Assembly: GCA_002428485.1 (NCBI GenBank)
Contig: DIWM01000053.1
Span: 62,001 to 126,000 of the forward strand
DNA: 64,000 bases
Direction of reading: 5' to 3'
Source of the DNA: Deltaproteobacteria bacterium UBA6106
GTDB lineage: Bacteria; Desulfobacterota; Syntrophorhabdia; Syntrophorhabdales; Syntrophorhabdaceae
A model generated the notes under the pieces. The model saw only the letters and a list, made by a program, of their open reading frames with translations. It was not told where the DNA came from and did not search any database. Made by a program: the position numbers and the translations under genes. Positions 53,086 through 61,449 of the stretch are shown piece by piece. Each line of letters begins with the position of its first letter. The stretch's first letter is position 1.

Positions 53086-54111
53086 ATGAAACAGAGAAGC
53101 AGATTTTTGTTGGTAATGGTAGCGTTATTGGCCGCCGGTGTGCTCCTTGCGGGGTATGCCCAGGCTGCTGAAAAGCAGATCGTACTGAGGTATGCAGGCA
53201 ATTTTCCCCAAAAACATTTCATGACCAAGATGATGGAGGACTGGGTAAAGCTGGTGCATGAGCGGACCAAAAACAGGGTCAAGATAGAAATATACCCTGC
53301 CGGTCAGCTGTATACAGACAAGGACCTGGATAGGGCCTTATCCTCAGGCGCCGTCGACCTCGGTCAGGCACAGCCAAATGTTTTGGCAGGCATGGCGCCC
53401 GCTACGCATCTTCTTGATTTTTCCATGCTCTGGGACGACTGGGCCCACTTCGACAGGGTTATGCATGAGAAGGGAGGGTTCGACATTATCGATAAGGATG
53501 CCCGCGCACATAACATGAAGGAGATCTTTATCATGCCCTATGGGTTAACCAACGGCCCCATAACGAACAAGAAGAGAATCGTTACCCATGGAGATATGAA
53601 AGGGCTGAAGATAAGGGCCATGGGCGGTAGTATCGCAAAGACGCTTCAAGCGCTTGGCGCAACTCCCGTCTTCATTGGCGCCGGCGAGGTATACCAGGCA
53701 CTCCAGAGAGGGACCATAGACGGCGCAGTAAGCGGGCCGACAAGCATGGCAGACCGGGGCTGGGGAGAGATCGCAAAATATTACTGGACGATGCCTTATT
53801 GCCCATGCACATGCGGCCAAACCGCTATGAACCTTAATGCATGGAACAAACTTCCTGCTGATATCCAGAAGATCTTTCTGACCGCAGGAAGGGAGATCGA
53901 GCTGAAATACCGGAACGAAATAGTGGAGAAAGAAAACCAGGATGCCTATGCCAAACTGCGGAAGGCCGGGGTGGAGCTTGTGCACCCGACGAAAGAAGAG
54001 ATCGCAAAATGTCGTGAGCTGGTGCAGCCGGTCATCGAGGAATGGGCGACCAAGAGCAAACCTACCCGCGAACTTATCGACCTCGCAAACAGGGAGAGAG
54101 GCAAAAAGTAG
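53086..54111 (+). CDS. dctP: TRAP transporter substrate-binding protein (second system)
   Basis: A 341-residue DctP-family periplasmic receptor. The signal peptide ends near AGYAQAAEK. DWVKLVHERTKNRVKIEIYPAGQLY and KGLKIRAMGGSIAKTLQALGATP are typical, the Arg in the latter usually binding the ligand carboxylate (segments quoted in part). The ATG at 53086 follows GGGAGG. It is next to a CoA-transferase gene and before a fused permease, so it probably imports the acid that this cluster degrades. Confidence 0.92.
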   Translation: MKQRSRFLLVMVALLAAGVLLAGYAQAAEKQIVLRYAGNFPQKHFMTKMMEDWVKLVHERTKNRVKIEIYPAGQLYTDKDLDRALSSGAVDLGQAQPNVLAGMAPATHLLDFSMLWDDWAHFDRVMHEKGGFDIIDKDARAHNMKEIFIMPYGLTNGPITNKKRIVTHGDMKGLKIRAMGGSIAKTLQALGATPVFIGAGEVYQALQRGTIDGAVSGPTSMADRGWGEIAKYYWTMPYCPCTCGQTAMNLNAWNKLPADIQKIFLTAGREIELKYRNEIVEKENQDAYAKLRKAGVELVHPTKEEIAKCRELVQPVIEEWATKSKPTRELIDLANRERGKK

Positions 54112-54145
54112 CAAAAAAGGAAAGAGATTAGCTCAATCATTGCGG

Positions 54146-54187
54146 CCTGAGATCGGAAGGTAACTTTGTGTACCTTCCGATCTCAGG
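54146..54187 (+). terminator. Perfect 17-bp hairpin between dctP and the fused permease gene
   Basis: Arms 54146-54162 and 54171-54187 are exact complements with an 8-base loop. There is no long T-run (gtaaaagaagg follows), so it more likely stabilises the dctP message or trims expression of the permease than stops transcription fully. The permease ribosome site lies just after it. Confidence 0.6.
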
Positions 54188-54204
54188 TAAAAGAAGGAGG
54201 CGGG

Positions 54205-56169
54205 ATGGATAGAGGAAAGATAGGTACCCCTGATCTGAAGGAAGAAGTGCAGACTACCGGAACGTTGGGGATAATAGGTAGGCTGATCGACCTGGTGGCG
54301 GATATCGGTGCGGGGATAAGCGCTACGATCATCGTGGCAATGTCTGCAGTGGTTTTTTACGAGATTGTTATGCGCGGACTTTTTAATATGCCGACAACAT
54401 GGGTGCTTGAATATACCACGTACTCCCTCGTTGCAGCCGGTTTTTTCGGAGCCGGTTATGTTGCAAAGATTGACGGGCACGTTAAGGTAGATGCTATTAC
54501 CAGCAGGTTATCACCGAGAACAAAAACAATCATGGAATTCGTCAATTCGCTCTGGAGTATCGGAGTAGTTCTTGTATTGATCGGGAGCTCCATCTTTATG
54601 GTCAGGGAATCGTATACTCAAAACCGGCTGTCTACCAGCATCCTGGAAACGCCCATGTGGATTACAGAGGTCCCCATGGTAATAGGCAGCATCATATTGT
54701 TGCTTATGCTGGTAAAGAAAATGTTGCAGAATGTGGCGGCAATAGGCAAGACTGCCGGTATGGTGCCGGCCCGGCGCACCTGGGTGAGCCCGGTGGACAA
54801 GCCGGCTATCCTGATCTCTCTTGTATTCGTGCTGCTCGCCATCGGGGTCGTCCTGTTCAATATTGGGGGCTCTGTACAGATTCTCGGTTTTGTCCTTGTC
54901 ATGCTCACGCTTTTTGCGACGGGTACACCTATTTTCATTGTCCTTGCCATTCTCGGAAGCTTCGGGCTTTTCTGCCTCCTTGGCGCAGACTTTAATTCGC
55001 AGATCCAGGTAGCGCTTCAGGGGTATAAGGCGCTTGATTCTTTTACGCTTGTGGCCATTCCCCTCTTTGTCATGGGCGCATCGATATTCGCAAGCACAAG
55101 GTTGACTGACGGGTTGTTCGATGTCGTTAAGGCATGGCTCTCCTTTCTTCCGGCCAATCTTCTTATGTCCACAATTGTGTGCTGCGCCATCTTCGCGGCG
55201 ATCACGGGTTCCAGCGTAGCCTGTGCAGCCACAATTGCACTTGTGGCGGTTCCGCCAATGATGAAGGCAAATTATGAGAAGAAGTGGGCCTACGGTTCTC
55301 TGGCAGCGGGAGGGACGCTGGGCATCCTGATCCCGCCGAGTCTCTCTTTCATAATGATAGGTGAAATTACCCAGATGTCCGTAGGACAGCTCTTCATGGC
55401 GGGCGTACTGCCAGGCATTATGCTTACGGTTCTATTTATGCTTTTCATATGGTTCGGGACCAGGGGAAATCCCGTATACAGGACATCCATCGAGACCTAT
55501 ACCTGGAGCCAAAGGATAAGGCTGATAAAAAGCGGTGGACCCGTTTTGATGGCGCCGATCATTGTGCTCGGAGGTATATATACGGGTTTGTTTACGCCTA
55601 CTGAAGCGGCGGCAGTGGCGGTAATCTATGGAATCGTCCTCGCCATCGTCCGCGGCAGGCTCAGGTTGGATAATTTTATTACCTGCCTTATTGAATCTAC
55701 AAGAACAAGCGTGATGCTCATGATGATCATAGTGGGCGCAGTGATCCTGGGTTCCGTGGTCACTATCCTCAGGCTACCCCAGAATGCTTCTGAGATGGTC
55801 ACAGCTTCAGGTGTCCCGGGATGGCTTGTCGTTGTTCTTATGTGCGGGGTCCTTTTTATCCTTGGCATGTTTCTTGAGTGCGCCTCGATCACGCTTATCT
55901 GCACACCGATATTTTTCCCGGTGATTGAGAAACTCGGATATGACCCCATCTGGTTTGCCGTCCTCTTCACTGTAAACATGGAGCTCGCCTTGATAACGCC
56001 ACCCGTAGGCATGAACCTCTACGTCATACAGGCAACGACAGGTGATAAATTGGAGCTTATAATGAAGAGCGCGATCCCGTGGGTTTTTATCATGGTAGTA
56101 GGCATTATCATAATCGGATTATTCCCGCAATTGTCTACATGGCTGCCGGCAATGATGTTTGCGAAATGA
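54205..56169 (+). CDS. dctQM: TRAP transporter permease, fused small and large subunits (DctQM)
   Basis: A 654-residue membrane protein in which a DctQ-like N-terminal part (four helices, to about residue 190; FYEIVMRGLFNMPTTWVLEY, AKIDGHVKVDAI) is joined to a DctM-like part (about 12 helices; AITGSSVACAATIALVAVPPM, AAGGTLGILIPPSLSFIMIG, and the late LITPPVGMNLYVIQ). The ATG at 54205 follows AAGGAGG; the upstream frame to 54166 runs through the hairpin. The fused arrangement contrasts with the separate dctQ and dctM at 9.0-10.8 kb. Confidence 0.93.
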   Translation: MDRGKIGTPDLKEEVQTTGTLGIIGRLIDLVADIGAGISATIIVAMSAVVFYEIVMRGLFNMPTTWVLEYTTYSLVAAGFFGAGYVAKIDGHVKVDAITSRLSPRTKTIMEFVNSLWSIGVVLVLIGSSIFMVRESYTQNRLSTSILETPMWITEVPMVIGSIILLLMLVKKMLQNVAAIGKTAGMVPARRTWVSPVDKPAILISLVFVLLAIGVVLFNIGGSVQILGFVLVMLTLFATGTPIFIVLAILGSFGLFCLLGADFNSQIQVALQGYKALDSFTLVAIPLFVMGASIFASTRLTDGLFDVVKAWLSFLPANLLMSTIVCCAIFAAITGSSVACAATIALVAVPPMMKANYEKKWAYGSLAAGGTLGILIPPSLSFIMIGEITQMSVGQLFMAGVLPGIMLTVLFMLFIWFGTRGNPVYRTSIETYTWSQRIRLIKSGGPVLMAPIIVLGGIYTGLFTPTEAAAVAVIYGIVLAIVRGRLRLDNFITCLIESTRTSVMLMMIIVGAVILGSVVTILRLPQNASEMVTASGVPGWLVVVLMCGVLFILGMFLECASITLICTPIFFPVIEKLGYDPIWFAVLFTVNMELALITPPVGMNLYVIQATTGDKLELIMKSAIPWVFIMVVGIIIIGLFPQLSTWLPAMMFAK

Positions 56170-56215
56170 CCTGAAGGAAAGAAAAAAAGAAAAAGAAGAA
56201 AAGGAGGAGAAGTTT

Positions 56216-56611
56216 ATGTTAAAACGCATTAATCACATTGGCATCGCCGTAAAGGATGTGGAGAAGGCGATGAAACAATGGAGAGAGGTCTTTGGCCTTG
56301 AAACGCCGCCCCCCCATATTGAACCGGACATGAAGATATGCATGGTAAACCTCGGAGGCGTGCTTGTAGAACTCATGGAGCCAATAGGCAGCGAGGGGAC
56401 ATTGGCAAAAAGCATGGAAAAGCGAGGAGAAGGACTTCATCACATCTGCTATGAAGTGGAGGATATATATAAGGCTGTCGACACACTTATAGAACAAGGC
56501 GTGCCAGTTGTGAATAAGGAACCGCGCGAGGGGGCCGAGGGCAAGATCGTTTTCCTGCACCCCAAGGCGACAAACGGGGTGCTCACAGAGATCGTCCAGG
56601 TCAGGAAATGA
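56216..56611 (+). CDS. VOC-family epimerase, methylmalonyl-CoA epimerase-like
   Basis: A 131-residue glyoxalase-fold protein resembling methylmalonyl-CoA epimerase. Metal ligands can be placed at His in RINHIGIAV, Glu in LVELMEPIG, His in EGLHHICYEV and Glu in VLTEIVQV. It should interconvert the 2R and 2S forms of a 2-substituted malonyl-CoA-like intermediate and so serve the mutase. The ATG at 56216 follows AGGAGGAG. It supports the view that the mutase substrate or product is an alpha-branched acyl-CoA. Confidence 0.87.
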   Translation: MLKRINHIGIAVKDVEKAMKQWREVFGLETPPPHIEPDMKICMVNLGGVLVELMEPIGSEGTLAKSMEKRGEGLHHICYEVEDIYKAVDTLIEQGVPVVNKEPREGAEGKIVFLHPKATNGVLTEIVQVRK

Positions 56612-56651
56612 GGCGGATGAAGGATAAATTATATCAATAGGAGGAGCGTAA

Positions 56652-57809
56652 ATGGATTTTGCATTCACTGAAGAACAGACCATGTTTCGGGATATGGCCC
56701 ATAAGTTTGCCGAACAGGAGATACTTCCTTACATCAAGGATTACGAAAGGGAAGAGAAGTTTTTGAGAAGCGTGGTCGATAAGGCAAGAGACCTCGGCCT
56801 CGTGGCCCCCTTTATCCCTGAAGAGTACGGCGGCCTCGGGATCAGCAAGACTACCCTGGCGGTGATCCAGGAAGAGCTTTGCTGGGGGAGCTACAGCATC
56901 GCACACAACTTCCTCGGAGGGCCCGTACAGCCGGGAAGCATCGTTTTGCATGCCGGTAACGAAGAGCAGAAAAAGAGATGGCTTCCACCTATGTGCCGGG
57001 GAGAAATATTTCTTGCCGGGGCAGCCGTAGAGCCGAGCGCGGGAAGCGATGCCTCAAACATTGAGACAACAGCAGTGAAGAACGGCAACAAATGGGTCCT
57101 GAACGGGACAAAGCTTTTTATCACATGCGGAGGCATAGCCGATGTGGTGATGGTCCTTGCACAGACGGATAAAAGCAAAGGGCCAAGGGGCCTCACGGTA
57201 TTTGCCGTCGAAAGAGGCACCCCGGGTTTTACCAGCAGGGACCTTGAAGGGAAGCTTGGGTTCCGCGCTGCGAACCTTGCCGATCTGAGGTTCAGCGACT
57301 GCGAGGTGCCCGATGAGAACCGGGTAGGCGAGATAGGAAGGGGGCTCAGGAACATGTTCTATGGTATTGACCTGGCCCGTCTCTTCTGCGTTATCGGAAG
57401 CGTAGGCATGTCTAGAAGCTGCATGGAGTCTGTCATCGCATACACGAAAGAAAGGAAGCAGTTCGGGAAGCCCATCGCCAGCTTCCAGCTTATACAGGGA
57501 ACCATCGCAGACATGGCTGCGGCCATAGACGGGGTAAGGTTGCAGGCATACCGCCTCGCCTGGCTTATGGACAACAACGCACCCCACACTCTCGAGAGCT
57601 CCTATGCAAAGTACCAGGCGATGAAACTGGTCAATTTTGTGACGCAGCAGTCCATACACCTCTTCGGGGCGTACGGGATTATTGACGAGTACCCGGTTCA
57701 GCATCACTACCGTGACGCAATGCTCGTGAGCCTCATGGGAGGCACGCCTGAGATGCACGCCCTGATGATCGGACGCCAGCTCACGGAGATTGACGCCTTG
57801 AGCAGATAG
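56652..57809 (+). CDS. Acyl-CoA dehydrogenase family flavoprotein lacking the usual catalytic glutamate
   Basis: A 385-residue FAD enzyme of the acyl-CoA dehydrogenase fold (GAAVEPSAGSDASNIETTA, YTKERKQFGKPIASFQLIQ, QQSIHLFGAYGI). The catalytic Glu of medium-chain enzymes (in YEGTS) is Gly363 in LMGGTPEMHAL, and the alternative Glu of isovaleryl-CoA dehydrogenase (in LDLERL) is Ala242 in GIDLARLF. Asp240 is nearby. It may use another base, as reported for some cyclic acyl-CoA dehydrogenases that use Asp, or catalyse another reaction. Electrons would pass to the ETF encoded downstream. Confidence 0.88.
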   Translation: MDFAFTEEQTMFRDMAHKFAEQEILPYIKDYEREEKFLRSVVDKARDLGLVAPFIPEEYGGLGISKTTLAVIQEELCWGSYSIAHNFLGGPVQPGSIVLHAGNEEQKKRWLPPMCRGEIFLAGAAVEPSAGSDASNIETTAVKNGNKWVLNGTKLFITCGGIADVVMVLAQTDKSKGPRGLTVFAVERGTPGFTSRDLEGKLGFRAANLADLRFSDCEVPDENRVGEIGRGLRNMFYGIDLARLFCVIGSVGMSRSCMESVIAYTKERKQFGKPIASFQLIQGTIADMAAAIDGVRLQAYRLAWLMDNNAPHTLESSYAKYQAMKLVNFVTQQSIHLFGAYGIIDEYPVQHHYRDAMLVSLMGGTPEMHALMIGRQLTEIDALSR

Positions 57810-57861
57810 AACAGGCAGCAGCATTTGTTTGAATCAGTATAATAGGATGGAGGAAAACAGA

Positions 57862-58662
57862 ATGAACATGATCGTATGCGTAAAACAGGTGCCTGATCCT
57901 GAGGTACCCCCGGCAAAGTTCAGGATCGATGCCAAGACAAAACAGGTGATGCCTCCTGAAGGCATTCCTCCGGTGATCAACCCTTTCGATGAACGGGCCC
58001 TGGAGCTGGCCCTTAGGCTGAAAGATGCATACGGAGGCAAGATAACTGTATTGACGATGGGAAGCGCCAAAAGCGAAAGCGTTGTAAAACGCGGGATTTC
58101 AATGGGAGCTGACGACGGGTTTGTCCTTTCGGACCCCTCCTTTCAGGATTCAGACAGCTTTGGTACGGCCCACATACTCGCCGCGGCTATCCAGAAGATC
58201 GGAAACTATGATCTGATATTATGCGGCCGGCAGGCCAGTGATTGGGACGAGGGCGTGGTTGGTTCGATTATTGCGGAGAATCTCTCTCTTCCTTTTATAG
58301 CGCTTGCCTTGGCCATCGAAGCCGCTGATAAGGCGCTGAAGGTAAAGCGTGTGACCACGGACGGCTACCAGGTGTTTTCCGTACCGGTGCCGGCGATGGT
58401 GACGGTCTGTTGGGATGTCGGCCGCCCGAGGCTGCCCTCCGGCAGCGGAGTGATCATGGCTGCGAGAAAGAAAATACCTGTTTGGAGCGCTGCAGATATC
58501 GGAGTTGACGCCGGCCAGGTCGGCAAAGGGGCCGCGCGGAAGGAAGCAGCAGAGCTGTCCAGGCGCGAGTGGGCGAGAAAATGCGAAATCATCCAGGCAG
58601 AGACCCCGGACGAGGCAGGAACAAAGCTGGCGGAAAAGCTGCGGGAAGTCGGGGCTTTTTAG
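57862..58662 (+). CDS. etfB: Electron transfer flavoprotein beta subunit (FixA type)
   Basis: A 266-residue EtfB/FixA. Family features: IVCVKQVPDPEVPPAKF, INPFDERALELALRLKD, TMGSAKSESVVKRGISMGADDG, and LCGRQASDWDEGVVGSIIAENL around the AMP/FAD site (quoted in part). Takes electrons from the acyl-CoA dehydrogenase. The chosen start MNMIVCVKQ follows GGAGG; the frame extends upstream to 57829. The order etfB-etfA-fixC-fixX equals fixABCX, so flavin-based electron bifurcation is possible but not shown. Confidence 0.92.
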   Translation: MNMIVCVKQVPDPEVPPAKFRIDAKTKQVMPPEGIPPVINPFDERALELALRLKDAYGGKITVLTMGSAKSESVVKRGISMGADDGFVLSDPSFQDSDSFGTAHILAAAIQKIGNYDLILCGRQASDWDEGVVGSIIAENLSLPFIALALAIEAADKALKVKRVTTDGYQVFSVPVPAMVTVCWDVGRPRLPSGSGVIMAARKKIPVWSAADIGVDAGQVGKGAARKEAAELSRREWARKCEIIQAETPDEAGTKLAEKLREVGAF

Positions 58663-58676
58663 CCCGTTGCCGGATT

Positions 58677-58733
58677 GAGGTGTTTTTTATAGAGGTGTTT
58701 TTATAGAGGTGTTGCTATAGAGGTGTTGCTATA
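58677..58733. repeat. Four tandem copies of a 14-bp unit between etfB and etfA
   Basis: GAGGTGTTGCTATA twice (58706-58719, 58720-58733), preceded by a 14-base variant (58692-58705) and a 15-base variant (58677-58691) with a T-run. Each unit begins with a ribosome-site-like GAGGTG. The true etfA ribosome site (AGGAGG) lies after the array. Confidence 0.8.
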
Positions 58734-58763
58734 CGAACTGGTATTGCAGGAGGATAGATAAAA

Positions 58764-59756
58764 ATGAGTGAAAAAATATTAATCTTTGGTGAAGTGGCAG
58801 AGGGGAAGGTCGCTACCGTTACAAAAGAGATTCTGACTGCCGGCCGTGAGCTTGCCAATCAAATGGGAGAGCCGCTAAGCGTGCTCCTTATCGGCGAGAA
58901 CATCGAGGGAGCGGCAAAAGATGCGGTCAGCCTGGGCGGCGACAATGTCTATGTTGTCAATGGTCCTCCTATTGCCAAAGCCCACCCCGATCTTTACCTG
59001 GCTATCGTTGCCGAGGCATGCAAACAGCTAACCCCGTCCATAATTTTATTCAGCCACACTGATATGGGACGGGAGATTGCGCCAAGGCTTGCGGCCAGGC
59101 TGAAGGCGTCTGTAACAATGGATTGCATTAAGCTTTCCATTGAGCCGAACTCGGGTGCATTGCTGCTTTCGAAGCCGGTGTATGGCGGAAACGCGATCGC
59201 CGTGTGGACTTCGAAGCCTGGTACGGCCCAGATAGCAACCGTCAGGCCCAGATCGGCGGCACCAGCGGAAAGCGACCCGTCCAGGCAGGGAAAGATAGCA
59301 CCCCTTACCGTCTCTGTGGATCCCTCGTGCGTCAAAGGCGAAGTCCTCGAGACAGTGGTCGAAGAGGTTCAGGGGATAAGGCTTGAAGATGCCAAGGTTG
59401 TCGTTGCCGGAGGCGGCGGCATCGGGGGAGTTGAAGGGTTCACATTATTGGAAGGGCTTGCTGCTCTCCTCGGAGGGACCGTAGGGGTTACGAGGGTGCC
59501 CTGTGATGAAGGCTGGAAGCCCCTCAGCATGGAGATCGGGCAGACGGGGCGCATCGTGAGCCCGAACCTTTACATAGCCGTCGGCGTTTCGGGCGCCCCG
59601 CAGCACATGACGGGGTGTTCCTCCTCAAAGCTTCTTGTTGCGATCAACAGAGACCCTGACGCAAACATATTCAGGGAGGCCGACCTTGGCGTTGTAGGTG
59701 ATTATAAAAAGGTTCTCCCGTCGCTTATAGAAAGGTGCAAGTCTTTAAAAATGTAA
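58764..59756 (+). CDS. etfA: Electron transfer flavoprotein alpha subunit (FixB type)
   Basis: A 330-residue EtfA/FixB. The C-terminal FAD domain is recognisable (GGIGGVEGFTLLEGLAALLG, IGQTGRIVSPNLYIAVGVSG, INRDPDANIFREADLGVVGD). Several usually strict positions differ: GRG reads GGG, GASR reads GVTR (Arg kept), QVGQTG reads EIGQTG, and GISGAIQH reads GVSGAPQH. These touch the flavin environment and may shift its redox potential. A strong AGGAGG precedes the ATG. It follows a 14-bp tandem array. Confidence 0.91.
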   Translation: MSEKILIFGEVAEGKVATVTKEILTAGRELANQMGEPLSVLLIGENIEGAAKDAVSLGGDNVYVVNGPPIAKAHPDLYLAIVAEACKQLTPSIILFSHTDMGREIAPRLAARLKASVTMDCIKLSIEPNSGALLLSKPVYGGNAIAVWTSKPGTAQIATVRPRSAAPAESDPSRQGKIAPLTVSVDPSCVKGEVLETVVEEVQGIRLEDAKVVVAGGGGIGGVEGFTLLEGLAALLGGTVGVTRVPCDEGWKPLSMEIGQTGRIVSPNLYIAVGVSGAPQHMTGCSSSKLLVAINRDPDANIFREADLGVVGDYKKVLPSLIERCKSLKM

Positions 59757-59813
59757 AATATGTATCATATTGCCGGCACGGCTTGAGATAGAAGCCCGAA
59801 AGGGGTTTTGAAT

Positions 59814-61100
59814 ATGGAAAGATTTGATGCAATTGTTGTCGGAGGAGGACCTGCCGGGTGTGCTTCCGCCTATGTGATGGCCAAGGCCGGCTTGAACGTG
59901 CTTCTCTTTGAGCGCGGCAAGTTTGCAGGAGCGAAGAACATGTGGGGAGGGGCCTTTTTCGGCCCCCAGCTGAACGAGCTCATTCCCGAATTCTGGAAAG
60001 AAGCCCCTGTGGAGAGGTTCGTCACCCGGCACGTGCTTTCGTTCATGGCTGAAAACGGCTCCACCTCCCTGGACTTCAAGTCCACGCGCTTTTGCGCAGC
60101 GCCTTACAACGGTTTTATCCTGTTGAGGGCCAAGTTCGACGGATGGATGGCGCAAAAGGTGGAACAGGCGGGCGCGATAGTGGCGGCCGGCATGAGGGTG
60201 GACGACCTGCTCTTTCAGGAGGGCAGGGTGTCAGGAGTAAAGGTCGGGGACGAGGAATTTCCTTCGGATATCGTAATACTGGCCGACGGCGTTAATTCTC
60301 TCCTGGCAAAGAAAGCCGGCCTTCGAAGTGACTTTTTGCCGGAAGATATGAAGCAGGGAGTCAAAGAGGTTATCGAGCTGCCCCGTGAGACAATCGAGCA
60401 GCGCTTCAATCTGGTAAATGATGAAGGGGCGGCAATAGAATTTGTGGGTACATGCACTCGCGGCCTGCCGGGCGGCGGATTTCTCTATACGAACAAAAAC
60501 AGCCTCTCCCTCGGCCTGGTCATCGAGCTGGGTTCATTGGTGAAAAGCAAACTGAAGGCGTCGGACCTTCTGGAGGAATTCAAGCATCACCCCGATATCT
60601 CCAGATTGATCGAGGGGGGCAGGACGGTTGAATACTCAGCCCACCTGATCCCGTGCTCAGGGCTGGCTATGATGCCGAAGCTGGCAACAGGTGGGGCCCT
60701 GGTGACGGGCGACGCCGCCGCTTTGCTGCTCGGCACAGGCCTCATCCTTGAAGGGGCGAATTTTGCGATCGCTTCCGGAATGGCAGCAGCTCAAACAGCG
60801 CTCGAGGCAAAGGAAAAAAATGATTTTTCGGCGGGCAGCCTTTCCCGGTATGAGCAGTTGCTCAAGGAAAGCTTTGTTCTGCAGGACTTGAACACCTTCA
60901 GGGGCGCTCCCGCGTTTCTAAAGAATCGCAGAATTTACGAGCTTTATCCCGAGCTGGCTTTTGAGATCTTCGAGGCAATTTTTCAAAGTGACGGGATGCC
61001 CCGAAAGGGCACCTTGCAAGTAGTGAAGGAAATCATAAAACGGCGCACGAGCATGATTTCAATAGTGTCGGATTTATGGAAAGCGAGGAAGGCCATTTGA
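59814..61100 (+). CDS. fixC: FixC-type flavoprotein dehydrogenase (ETF:quinone oxidoreductase-like)
   Basis: A 429-residue FAD protein of the FixC/ETF-QO family that takes electrons from ETF to the quinone pool at the membrane. The dinucleotide motif FDAIVVGGGPAGCASAYVMAKAG is at the N-terminus, KNMWGGAFFGP follows, and LVTGDAAALLLGTGLILEGANFAIASG is the late FAD motif. The ATG at 59814 follows AAAGGGG. The iron-sulfur part is supplied by fixX, whose TTG start overlaps the fixC stop (TTGA). Confidence 0.92.
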   Translation: MERFDAIVVGGGPAGCASAYVMAKAGLNVLLFERGKFAGAKNMWGGAFFGPQLNELIPEFWKEAPVERFVTRHVLSFMAENGSTSLDFKSTRFCAAPYNGFILLRAKFDGWMAQKVEQAGAIVAAGMRVDDLLFQEGRVSGVKVGDEEFPSDIVILADGVNSLLAKKAGLRSDFLPEDMKQGVKEVIELPRETIEQRFNLVNDEGAAIEFVGTCTRGLPGGGFLYTNKNSLSLGLVIELGSLVKSKLKASDLLEEFKHHPDISRLIEGGRTVEYSAHLIPCSGLAMMPKLATGGALVTGDAAALLLGTGLILEGANFAIASGMAAAQTALEAKEKNDFSAGSLSRYEQLLKESFVLQDLNTFRGAPAFLKNRRIYELYPELAFEIFEAIFQSDGMPRKGTLQVVKEIIKRRTSMISIVSDLWKARKAI

Positions 61101-61366
61101 AAATAGAGGAAAAACTGGCGCTTAACAAGTATGACCAGGACAGCGAAGCTCACATCACCGTGAGCAAAGAAATATGCACTGCATGCGATCAAAAGCCCTG
61201 CATATACGCATGTCCGGCCGAATGCTTTGCCTTCAGGGAAGAACATTTAAGCTTTGCCCATGAGGGGTGCCTCGAATGCGGAAGCTGCCGGATTATCTGC
61301 CCTAAAGGGGCTATTCAGTGGGCGTATCCGCGGGGTGGATTCGGCATATGCTATCAGTACGGATAG
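61097..61366 (+). CDS. fixX: FixX ferredoxin-like protein
   Basis: An 89-residue Fe-S protein with Cys in ICTACDQKPCIYACPAEC and GCLECGSCRIICPKGAI, the FixX pattern; it is the electron-relay partner of FixC. The family N-terminus (KIEEKLALNKYDQD) fits a TTG start at 61097, preceded by GAGGAAGG and overlapping the fixC stop by four bases. An in-frame ATG at 61076, inside fixC, is the alternative. Confidence 0.9.
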   Translation: MKIEEKLALNKYDQDSEAHITVSKEICTACDQKPCIYACPAECFAFREEHLSFAHEGCLECGSCRIICPKGAIQWAYPRGGFGICYQYG

Positions 61367-61449
61367 GCAAAAGGACAGGGCAGGATTGAACACGCTGGAC
61401 ATCAAACCATAATGCCCGAATATCGCAGCAAAAGGGAGGTTACGTAAAC

